From contig NC_019868.2 of assembly GCF_002234675.1 (NCBI RefSeq), forward strand, positions 186,001 through 250,000: a DNA stretch of 64,000 nt, given 5' to 3'. Both the position numbers and the translations under genes were made by a program. Each line of letters starts with the position of its first letter. Position 1 is the first letter of the stretch. The notes under the pieces are model-generated. The model saw nothing but the letters and a program-made list of their open reading frames with translations. It had not been told where the DNA came from and searched no databases. The DNA is from Oryzias latipes. Lineage: Eukaryota > Chordata > Actinopteri > Beloniformes > Adrianichthyidae. Of the stretch, positions 1 to 16,833 are shown piece by piece.

Positions 1-332
1 TCTGCTACTTTATGGTATTGTTTTTTTTACGAGGTTTCTTTCTTGGGGTTTCTTTAAATTTGCCATGGTGTCACAGTCAGGTCAGTGTCTGAACATAAAC
101 CTTTGTAGAAATGATTTAAAAAAGCAATTATGGAAAGTATAAATATGTTTTCAAAGAGCTTGTAGGCCTTCAAACTCTGGAGCTTCATCCTGTCTTGGTG
201 TTGAGCAGACAGCACAGTGTGCATTCCACTGTTTACTTCAGCATCCCAACAGAACTGACAGAGTCCAGAGTGAACACTTTATTGTAATTTCTGCAGAATG
301 GGACCATCCTAAAAATAGATTTCCTGCTTTAA

Positions 333-543
333 CCCTTGTGCTATCCTAGATGACCCCCCCCCCCCCCTTCCATTGACGTGTTCTCCCTACCATGACAAAG
401 GTGGATAAAGGTGGAAAGATTTCATGTAATCCATGGACACCAGTGAAGATCACAAATCATTGAAGAAAAAAGGTTCAGAGCACTGTCTAGTGGGTCTAGA
501 TGACCCAACTCCCAATGTTGAAGTGCCTAGGATAGCACAAGGG
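333..543 (-). mobile_element. TTAA-flanked MITE, copy 1 (piggyBac-like ends)
   Basis: The ends are perfect inverted repeats, CCCTTGTGCTATCCTAG at the left and its complement at the right. The element is flanked on both sides by TTAA (329-332 and 544-547). A CCC start plus a TTAA target duplication is the hallmark of piggyBac-type transposons. It is 211 bp with no transposase, so it is non-autonomous. It carries a C-run near 354-367. Five more copies lie in this window, and this one is reversed relative to them. Confidence 0.85.
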
Positions 544-547
544 TTAA

Positions 548-1740
548 ACCTGTATAATTTACAAAAGAGGCCAGATCATTCTAAAAACAGGATTCATATA
601 ATGTTTCTGCAACTGTAGTGATGCAGATTAATGATACGACATTTAGAAAAACATCATGTCAATGAAAACATGTGTTTTCAAGAAACAACACATTTTTGAG
701 TGTTTCTGCGCCCACGGGGATTCCTGTTCAGTGTCTACATTCAGTGTTTGAGCCCAAAGACGGTCAGACATGGAATTGGTTTGGATCTTATCCTGTTTGA
801 CTAAATCATTTTCATGAATGAAATGAGACACCAAAGACGGTTCTGGTTTGTCATTTATGCAGAGAGCCAACATTTTCAACTGCGTTCCTGAAAGTCCCCG
901 CCTGAGAACACGTTCATGAGCCGCAAAAAAGAAACTGTTCCCTCCATCCACTCAAATGTGAGGCGGTTTGTCCAAGATAATCCTGAGTACATTACCACGC
1001 ACACCCTCATTACTGAATGAAAACACAGACAACAATTTGAATGATTTGAGGAAACTTTAAAAGATTATTTTCAGAAACAGCAGGGAAAAAGTGATCATAT
1101 AAAATATTCAAACTTGATAACCGATAAGACAATAAACAAAGCAGCTGTTGTGAATTAAGGACTCTTTCTTTTTAATTCTTAAACCTGGAAATACAATATA
1201 ATTCAATTCAATTGTTTATTTCAAATCAAAACAAAAATTACATTAAATAAAATAAGTCAATACAAGACTTTGAAAATTTGATTGGAAGAAGCTTATGCTT
1301 GTAGGAATCCAATCCCCACACATATACAAATAGAAACAGATTAGGTAAAAGTGACTTTGTGCAAACAGGGCTGCCTGGAGACAGACATCTCTCTCTCAGA
1401 GCTCCATCCAGCCAACTCCAGCCAGGACAGTCTGCAGGACACCATGTAGCTGTGCTGGACTCACTAAAAGCTGACCTATAGGAGCTGATTGCTGCCTAAT
1501 TGTGTTTTTCACCACTGCTGTGAACTGGGGGGGTTGCTGCATGTGGTCTGGGGGCCCAGCCATGGACCCAGCACTGAAGGAATCCAACCTACTGGGGCCT
1601 CGATGATCTTCTGAAGCAAAGGTCACTGCAGTTATGCATCTGCACACTTGAGAATAGCCACCAGGGTAGCAGCTTTCTTGGGATGAACTTCTTTGGCCTT
1701 TGATGATAACAGCAGCATGCACGGAAAGCAGACTGCAGAT
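548..1740. other. Noncoding, no gene seen
   Basis: No open frame here has splice signals or recognisable protein similarity. Around 1185-1320 the minus strand reads like the 3' end of a fish LINE, with a stretch ending in TTTCAAATAAACAATTGAAT-type sequence. I could not fix its borders. Confidence 0.5.
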
Positions 1741-2940
1741 CTCATTTTTAGCTTGGTTCATCCGCTTCCTCTTTTTCCCATCATGCCTTCTGGGAGTGGA
1801 TGATCTATTTCTTCTCTCTTTCTCTGTGTCTCTCCCTCCAGCGCTTCACCAGCCAACCCCTGCTATTCTCACCCCACACACATCCGTTGCTGCACTTATC
1901 CAGCCTCAGACGACTGCTGGCTCGATAGCTAAACAGATTATCCAACAACAGAGCATCTCTCCCTCTCTTCCTCTGCCTGTCTCCATGCACTCCTCTGCAC
2001 GCCGTGGGTCCTCAGAGGCGGAGGGGCCCTATTGAGCGGGGCCTGGGCTCTCCACTATAGCCAGCCTCTTTATTGAGGCGTCTATGGGGCTTTATGCTGC
2101 CGGTGCTCGGCCTTGCCCCCAACGTCATCAATCATCCTCGGCTCCAGGGCTGCTATCACTGCCGAGACAGGCAGCCAATCGCAGCCTTCCAGGAAGCTCT
2201 ATAGGAAAACAGAGCAGAGGAGAAAAACGGAGAATTAGTTTGCTCCTGCTGCTGCAGGTCTGAGGTGATGGGCATCTGGATGGCTGTTGTGCTTTTGATG
2301 ATCAGAATGTGCAGATCTGACTCATGAAGGTGTTTAGTACAATGTTAGAAAGATGGCAGTGTTTGACAGGCACAGCTTTTTATGACACGCAGAAATCTCA
2401 GCTCAGATGAATACAAAATTAATTTTACGGTTCAAAATGTAGAGAATAACTATTAAGTAATGTAGCAGCATTAGAAACTTCAACTGCAGCGGTTTTAAAG
2501 TAACAAAAAAGGGAGTGCAATTTATATGTTAAACCAGGCTTTCTTCTCTTTCATCAACAGTATGTTGGATTTCTACTCAAGCTTAACTTTTTTATTAATG
2601 ATTTTCTTTCTCTTGTTTTTCAACTCTCTTTTTTCCTCCTGGCCAATCTCTGTCTATCTCTGCAGCCTTAAGCTCTCATCCTGCTCCAGGAGGAATAGGC
2701 GGAATCTGATTACAGACCTATTTTACAGCAGACGCCGGGGCGCAATAAAAGGAGAGAGAGCACGGAAACGGGACTCGGCCCATCAATTAGATCTCTATTA
2801 GCAGCCAATGCAGACCTCACCTCAGGAAACGCCGGGGCCTGGAAATTAAACAATTCTTCAAGCTCGACAAGCCAGTCACTTCTGCCACATCTTTTAGAAA
2901 AGAGAGCACCCGCCAACAAAAAATATGGCGCATAAATGAC
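1741..2940. promoter_or_regulatory. Candidate conserved noncoding blocks
   Basis: Two blocks stand out as non-repetitive, balanced in composition and rich in homeodomain-like cores. The first is 1990-2200, with ATCAATCATC near 2127. The second is 2640-2900, with TCAATTAGATC and CTATTAGCAGCCAAT near 2785-2810. A short open frame at about 1830-2035 follows a splice-acceptor-like pyrimidine tract, but it has no protein similarity that I recognise. I read the blocks as possible enhancers, by inference only. Confidence 0.3.
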
Positions 2941-9783
<6,843 letters not shown>

Positions 9784-9799
9784 GCGCCACCTGCTGGCG
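9784..9799 (-). promoter_or_regulatory. CTCF-like site
   Basis: The minus strand reads CGCCAGCAGGTGGCGC, which fits the core CTCF consensus CCASYAGRKGGCRC at every position. It lies between the gene-poor left flank and the dense gene run that begins with tmem33. A single site could arise by chance or from a repeat. Confidence 0.5.
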
Positions 9800-10474
9800 T
9801 TTCTGTTCACAGACGCAGCAGATCAGAGTGCGGCGCTGCGGGAAACAAACACATTCTCCACCTTTGTTTAAACACCGCCATTTAAAAAAGTCTATTTTAC
9901 GATCGTACACCAAGAAAAGACAATTATTGAGAATCTTCTATGGTGGGTTACACTGTTTTTAATGACCCTGAAAAAAGCTTTTAAAAATGCAAACATTCCG
10001 CTTTGATGAACGGTAAACGGATTTTGTTCAGACTAGACCCACATTCTATGCGGAACTCTTCAAAGTGACCCCCCCCCCCTGCAAATATGAAAGATTATTG
10101 CAATTATTTTAACGTCTTCACTTTGGCAGCTGAGCAGACCTTGATAACTTGTAGGGCTGGTTTCCTTTTTTAACTACCTTCAAGGTTCTGGTCCTATAGT
10201 TTATTTATTAAAGGACAGGAATGTGTCCATCTTCTTCACGGATGAAACCGTATTTCGAAACAAAACACCCTTAAACAGTTTAAAGTAAAATTATTCCATT
10301 CATTAGCTGGGTATATTTAAAACAAAGATGCTTTAGCCCGTTCGTGTGCGGTTTATGGCCGCTCTTCTTAGAATAATAAAAAACAAACATTTTCTTTTTG
10401 TCTTGTGACGTTTGCACTCACGGCATTCACGCAGGGCAGATCCGTTTTTGCGTAATCGTCATTCATCTACAAAG

Positions 10475-10484
10475 TCTCGCGAGA
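10475..10484. promoter_or_regulatory. tmem33: TCTCGCGAGA palindrome, tmem33 promoter
   Basis: A perfect copy of the TCTCGCGAGA core-promoter palindrome, found in TATA-less vertebrate housekeeping promoters. It lies about 790 bp upstream of the tmem33 ATG. The sequence between it and about 10700 is CpG-rich. A splice acceptor at 11249-11250, just before the coding exon, implies an untranslated first exon near here. Confidence 0.55.
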
Positions 10485-11269
10485 GTTTGGTGACTGGCTT
10501 CAGAAGGTCAGCTGATCATTTACTACAGTCCGGCATCTGCAGCTCTCGCAGAGGCTAGCGCGCCACGCCGCTTTCTATGCTGTGTCACTGGTAAGACACG
10601 CGCTTCGTGGCCGAAGTTGTTATCTCGGAACGAGACTTTGGCGTTTTTACACGGTTTTCCAGGCAACAGGGACGGACGGCAAGCGTCGTCAGGGTAACAT
10701 GATGTACGGAGGAAGGTAGAATGAATCATGCTAACGCTGACGGAGGCTAGCCAGGATGGTGAAGGAATATTCTAGACCCACCTGCTGATGCTCCTTTACC
10801 ATCATAGCTTTTGTTTCGATCGATTTCACGCTCTTACAGTTTCTGGTTGTTTGTAGGATTCCCTCCTTTGAGAATAGTTCGTTTTATTGAATGAGGTAAA
10901 GTTGAAGCTAGGCCGATGGTGGTCAGCTGAACATGATGCTAGCTTTCTTCGATGATCGGCTGACATCACTGAGACCTTCTGGTTTCCATGATGATGAATC
11001 AATAGCTGGATGGATTGAATCTTGGATGTGGGTCCGTGGAGCACCTGCTCAAATGTCCTGATGGGGTAATAATGGGGGCACATGCCTCTGCGCTGGGGGG
11101 TTCAGGTCTCCTCATGTCTGCATCACATCAAGCCAAAGCCTGAACCACTTTATGGAGTCAAATCTGAAAAAACGCCAAATCTTTGATCATTATGATGGAG
11201 CTTGAGACGCCTTTCAGTGTACAAATATGCTGCTCCTCCTCCTCCAACAGAGCGGACCCTCTTCCAAAG

Positions 11270-14200
11270 ATGGCAGACACAAACCAACAAAGCCCCCCTC
11301 CCCAGCTGGGGCCTGTGGTAAGTTGGATATCAACCCCCAGACATCCTCTGAGTTTTTTTGTTGAATTATAGTCATTTACAGGTTTTTCTGACAGACGACG
11401 TCTTTGAACAATGACTGCAAATGTCTGGATTTTGTCTGCTTAACCACAGATAAAACTGTCTCCTTACTTGGTAATAAATTCATTTTTTAATTTTAGAAGC
11501 ACAGTAACTTTGGTAACTTGTTTCAAACTAGATCTTTTCAAAAACTTCCCCTCAAAAAGTCCCAGTACTTTAGAGATGAAAATGAATAGTAAAAAGATGG
11601 TTATTTCATCAATTGAATCCTGACCAAAACAAAGGTTCAGAACAGATTTAGTGCCTTTAGTGACTTTGACCTGGGTGCCTGAACTTTGCAAAACGGCTTA
11701 AATTGTGAACAACCAGCTCTGTTTAAGTTGCATTTTTCTCTCCCAACAGCAATTTTTAATGAGCAACAAGCTGGAAAGTGCAATGTGGCTTTCTCGTCTC
11801 TTCACCGTCTACTGCTCTGTCATGTTCATCCTGCCCGTCCTGGGGTGAGTCCTCCCAGTTCTGCTGGAGAAGAAGTCCCTTTAACAGGACATCCAATCAT
11901 TGTCATGTTCTGTGTGTTGTAGGCCCTATGCAGCGGCTAACTTCTACCAGAGAGCCTTGTTGGCCAACGCCCTCACCAGTGCGCTGCGCTTACACCAGAG
12001 GCTGCCCCGCTTTCAGCTGAGCCGGGCGTTCCTGGCTCAGGCCCTGCAGGAGGACAGCTGCCATTACCTGCTCTATTCCCTCATCCTGGTCAACTCCTAC
12101 CCCATCACCAGTATCCTTTCATCCTGTCATCCATTCTGCTATGTGGAAGAGTGAGTTCAAATCCAGGCCAAGTCATACAAAGACTGCAAAAACGGGACCC
12201 AGCGCCTCCCTGCTTGACACTCAGCATTAAGGGCTTGGATTGGGGGGTCAAACCACCAAATGGGTCCCTGGCACAGTTGGGTTTACCGCTCCTCCGGCGG
12301 GCTCGACGCTCATACGCCGGATGGGTCAAATGCGGAGAACACATTCCTTCCTTGAAAGGGACACTAGTACATGACCTTTCCCCCCTGGTCTGTTTATTCT
12401 GCTTGTTTCCTTGAGTTCTTCCTGAGGTTTGGCAGAGATTCTGTCTTTTCCATCTCTTCACATCAGACTGTCTTCAGGTTTTTAAAAGTCTTTAAATATT
12501 TCCATAAAAAGTCTTTTAAGGGTATTAAATATGATTTTTTTATTGTAAAACTTAAAACTTATCTGCTCTATCGTTCAATGTTTTTAGGATTTCCAGGCCG
12601 TAAAGTATGAAGATGTAAACATTAGTTTGTTCAAAGTTGTTGCACGTGGAAACCTCTAAGCCCCAGTGAGGTTTTGGTGTGCTGATGCGGTGAGGCTGCC
12701 TCATGGGCAGCACGGATAGAGCAAATATGGCATCATTGTCAAATGCTGCAACATTTTATTTAAAAGAAGTCTTCCTATAAAATGTAAAGCTGGTGAAAAG
12801 AAAAACCAAATGAACCAGAGGCACACTGGTGGTCACAGCTCTGTGGAACACCGTCAGAAATGTGGTAAAGACGAGTATTTGGGTTAAAGCAGATTTATTT
12901 CCTATAATGCGGCGTGAACATCGATCACTGGAAATGTCTTTTGCGGTGTCCTAATGCTGTGTTCAGACAGCGTGATGCCCTTTGTCTGCCCCTCTGTGAT
13001 CACTGTGATCAAGACCCTTTAGTTCCGTCCTCCTGTTAGCTGAACTTGGAGACGCCTGCAGGAACGGCGTTCCACTCAGCGCAGCAGTGAGCCGCACGCG
13101 TTGCTGGTTGGACTCTGTCAGGTTTGCAAAGAAAAATGAGATGAGAGGATTTCTTCAGACACGCCGGAGGAATGTGTCACTTTAGGGTTTGGGGATGTGG
13201 GTGTTCTGTTCAGAGGTGGCAGAGGGATGATGCATGAACCTGACTGAAGCATCGGTGGATATTGTCACTAATGCAGGTTTTGTACATTTGCAAAATGGTG
13301 AAGAGACGGCTGAGTCAAAACATTTCAACCCATTTTCACTTTAAACGTCACAGATGCAAGCAGGGAAATGGGATTCGCTGACAGTCAAGTTAAAGGCCCA
13401 TCAGATGTGTTCTCTGCTCCCCCAGGGGATGTGACCCCCCTCCCCTGGGGGAGCGGTGAGCTGCAGACACAGCCGTGCTCGGGAACCATTTGATGGATTA
13501 ACCCCTTAATGGTGAGTGGCACTGGGTCCCATTTTTAAAGTCTTTGGTATGACTTGACCTGGATTTGAACCCACGACCTTCCAGTCACAGGGCGGACACT
13601 CTACCACTGAACTGGCGGGAAACTCAGGCATCCAGCTGTTACTTCTCCATTCTGAGAAGATCTAGAGGGAAGAGTTGGAGGCATTGAGCTGAGAGAGAGG
13701 GATCGCTGGGCATTTGGTGAACATTGATGCCCCCACAACCAGAACCTACCTAGTTTCTAAGTTTCCTCTAGGGCAGCACAGAACACAATACTCTCCTAAT
13801 CTTATTTTCACCCAGTGATGATGCACAGTGGGGGTCCACAAGTGGGTCCCCCTTATAACGATATGTAAAGACTAAAGACGACATTCTTTGATGGGAGGGG
13901 CTCCAGGACATTTGGCCATGAATGAGCTTGATGGGGACACGTCTTCTCATCACTTTCACAAATATTAGTCATAACCTGAAACCTTTAACCTTAACACTTT
14001 TTCCAGTGAGCATCTTCCCGGTTTTCCTGTTTTCTCTGCTTCATGCAACCACCTACACAAAGAAGGTTCTTGATGTAAGTACAAGTCAGTGACTACTTCA
14101 TGTCATGATGTGAAATATATGTTTGACATTTTTGTGAATACCAGTGAACCATTTACTGTGTGAACATGGGTCCACTGAAATGTTGTTGCTGGGTTTTCAG

Positions 14201-15070
14201 TGTGTGAATGTGTGTGTGACTGGGTGAATGGGTCTGTGACTGTAAAGCGCTTTGTCCTTGTAGGAAGAAAGGCGCTATATAACTAAACGCCATTTACCAT
14301 TTTCTCTCCCTTCTGTAACGACAGTCTTTGGGTCCTGGTAGCCTGATGTTCGTCAGAAACCTCCTGGAGAAATTATCCACCAATCAGCAGAACATCCTGA
14401 AGTTCATAGCTTGTAACGAGATCTTCTTAATGCCCGCCACCGTTTTCATGCTCTTCAGGTGTGTTCACCCTCACATCGGGTCTGTTTGTTTTCAGCAGAG
14501 CTTTCAGTCTGCAGCATCAATGCATGGATCAGCCTGTCCAGGGTCATGATGTGTTTGTGTTCTGTTTTCATGTCTGCTTCATAAATATCTTTGTCTTTTG
14601 ATGCAGTGGTCAAGGAAGCTTGTTGCTGCCGTTCATTTATTACCGATTCCTCTCTCTACGCTACACATCCAGAAGAAACCCGTACTGCCGGTAAGATGTC
14701 AGACATGCTCATTTAGATATGAACATTTCTATAAATGTTTGCCACGTGCAAAGAGCGGTGGATGCAGTGAAAAAATAAAAAACAAGCAGTGAAAAAACGA
14801 GAAGAATAAAGTTTTAGTAAAGCCTGAAGGGAAACAAAATGGCTGCTCAAAGGTTTTTGCTTCATCAGGGACGGACCTATGTAGACGTCTTTTACAGGAC
14901 AGTACACGCTGATCGTTGAACACTTCCTCTTCTCCACCAGAACGTTGTTTACTGAACTGCGGATTCTTCTGGAGCACTTTGTCATGAAGCCTGCCTGCCC
15001 TGCCTTCTTCAGGAGGATGTGCCTCAACAGCATCGCCTTCATCAGCCGGCTTGCCCCCACAGGGGTCTGA
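11270..15070 (+). CDS. tmem33: TMEM33, ER transmembrane protein (7 coding exons)
   Basis: Spliced CDS: 11270-11317, 11750-11844, 11923-12110, 14007-14074, 14325-14458, 14607-14690 and 14941-15070. It gives 248 aa (human 247) and every junction is GT-AG and in frame. Recognisable family motifs include AMWLSRLFTVYC, FYQRALLANALTSALRLHQRLP, the run from LKFIACNEIF to VFMLF, and RRNPYCR near the C-terminus. TMEM33 (Pom33/Kr-h2 family) is a multi-pass ER and nuclear-envelope protein. It shapes ER tubules with reticulons and modulates the unfolded protein response and ER calcium. Hydrophobic segments lie at about residues 30-50, 95-125 and 155-175. The ATG at 11270 follows an untranslated exon boundary and starts MADTNQQ, matching the human MADT start. 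Intron 3 contains two tRNA-derived SINEs. Confidence 0.96.
12148..12382 (+). mobile_element. tRNA-derived SINE, 5'-truncated
   Basis: It begins close to a B-box-like GAGTTCAAATCC and continues into a body shared with the reverse copy at 13424-13616 (the shared stretch runs from CCAAGTCATAC through GGGACCCAG). Its tail includes GGATGGGTCAAATGCGGAGA, typical of fish SINEs. The A-box end is missing. It lies in tmem33 intron 3. Confidence 0.7.
13424..13616 (-). mobile_element. tRNA-derived SINE with A and B boxes
   Basis: On the minus strand it starts with CAGTGGTAGAGTGTCC (A box) and, about 30 bases on, has GGGTTCAAATCC (B box). This is the internal RNA polymerase III promoter of a tRNA. The body after the B box is shared with the 12148 copy, and the 3' part with 28868-28929. 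It is a SINE and not a tRNA gene, because there is no cloverleaf 3' half. Confidence 0.75.
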
Positions 15071-15345
15071 TTATTACCAATTATGTTAGTTTATTCTTTT
15101 ACTGTTGCTTTTTTCTGTCCTGGTTTGTTGTTTGCTGTGGAACTGGGCAGACGATGCCATCAGTGGAAGGAGCTTGTGTTTTGAGGATCACATTCAGTCT
15201 TTTTCTGTGTGACGGTGCAGTCAGAGATCAGCCTCCAATGCTCTGAAGTCCTTTGGGGAGGTTTTGATTTTCATCTTCTTGCTACAGACGGCAATGTCAA
15301 AATATCAGCTGTTCACTATTTATTCAAAGAAATGGTTTATTTTAT

Positions 15346-15499
15346 AATAAAACATTAACAGTCTGAACTACTTGAGTATGTATGTATACATGATAAATCT
15401 TGTTTTTGTTTGTTTTAATGCTTGACTTCAAGTGATTTCCATTGATACAAAACATGCTTGGCTAATGTTTTTTAAAAAAAAAGCTTTTAGCTGAATAAA
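15346..15499 (+). terminator. tmem33: tmem33 poly(A) signals
   Basis: AATAAA occurs at 15346-15351 and 15494-15499. Further copies at 15746-15751 and 16263-16268 could end a longer 3' UTR. I cannot tell which is used. The stretch 15071-16290 has no other gene and is best read as 3' UTR plus a short spacer. Confidence 0.5.
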
Positions 15500-16396
15500 A
15501 TTTGCTGTATTTTTTAGAATAATTGAACCCGCTCAACCGTTTGGTTTAGGATGCGTATTTAAAATGATTTTGACAAAGCATGCCATGTTTGTTTGAATGT
15601 TTTTTAGATGGAAAACTTGACCTCCTTTCATTTATGAACGTTCCTAGCTCTCCTCCGCAAGCCTACTTTTTTTAAACCTGTTAAATGTGCTTTTTGCCTA
15701 CAGTCATGCCACATTTTTGTATAACAAAAATGAAGTTATCTCTTTAATAAATCAGAAGAAATATAAAGAAAATTCACGTTTTTGTTTGTGGTGATATTCC
15801 TTGGTCAGGGCTGCAAGTGACCATCGGCCCAGATCTAACGGATGAAAGAAAAACCCATTCCTGCTGTAAAATAGGCTTATTTTTTCCCACACAATACAAC
15901 AATCTTTTAAGCTGGAACACATTTGGGTTATCCAAAATCAAAAAGGGAAAAGTCTTTTCTATCTACCCCCTTTTTTTATTTTTACAAAAGGAGATCCTAA
16001 AAGCGGATAATTTTTCTGTTTTTATTTGTGAAATTGATTAAAATCATTTTATTCCACATTTTCTAAGACTTTTGCAAACCAAATAATAAATAAAAACAAC
16101 TCTTTTCAAAAATCCTACTGAAAACAGATTTACATTATTTCTGAACAAAGGCAATCAGATGTGTAACATACATGACAACATTAATTTTCTGGATTGTAAA
16201 CCTTTTTACTCAAAGTTGCTGTTACGTTTATTTATTGTAAATTATAATGCCGGATTTGTATGAATAAAGTTTTTTTTTAAGCATTTGTCTAATTCGGACA
16301 CAAGGCCACAGTCCCAGCAGCCAATCAGCTTTCAGATTCATCAATTTCCTTCTTAGCCTTTATCCAATTGGATCGTATTTTACAGACTGTAGCGTC

Positions 16397-16411
16397 GTTG
16401 CCATGGGCAAC
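16397..16411 (+). promoter_or_regulatory. bbs7: RFX X-box, bbs7 promoter
   Basis: GTTGCCATGGGCAAC fits the X-box pattern GTNRCC-N3-RGYAAC with both half-sites intact. Ciliary genes, including BBS genes, are driven by RFX factors through X-boxes close to their start sites. It lies 423 bp upstream of the bbs7 ATG and just after the last possible tmem33 poly(A) signal. Confidence 0.7.
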
Positions 16412-16833
16412 ATCACCGAGGCTACACAGTTTATTTGGCAAAATCAATGTTACACGGTAACTCTTCTGCTCTGCATTCATATCCAAACCGTGTTGCTCAG
16501 CGCGTAACGGATGTCCACCTTTACATTCTTTTAAAAACGATGACGTCATCTTTAAAAAAAAGGACAGCTGGCCGTGAATTAATCGTGTTAGCCGATTAGC
16601 TTGCTAGCTAGCGTTAGCGCATCTGCATAATCCCCTGCTTTCAGATAATCTCAGTCCTAATTTGCACCGGTTTCGTCCTGTAATTTAACCTTATCTAGAT
16701 TTTCTTTTACCAATTGTAAGCGAACATAATCATAGTCGGATATAAACAGCACCCCGTAATCTGGTCAAAACCAAAGAGTCGCCGGATTTTTCTGTTATTC
16801 CCCGACAAAGTGAGGACGAGGTGAAGGCTGAAG

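Noticed and set aside
1700-2035. Possible exon after a pyrimidine-rich acceptor (LIQPQTTAGSIAKQIIQQQS).
   Set aside because: No partner exon or known protein found, and it ends in a stop shortly after. It is more likely noncoding, though conservation should decide.
12105-12461. A 118-codon minus-strand frame inside tmem33.
   Set aside because: It covers an intronic SINE and the antisense of an exon, with no independent support.
13561-13616. A tRNA gene on the minus strand with A and B boxes.
   Set aside because: The 3' half does not form a tRNA and the body matches other SINE copies nearby.
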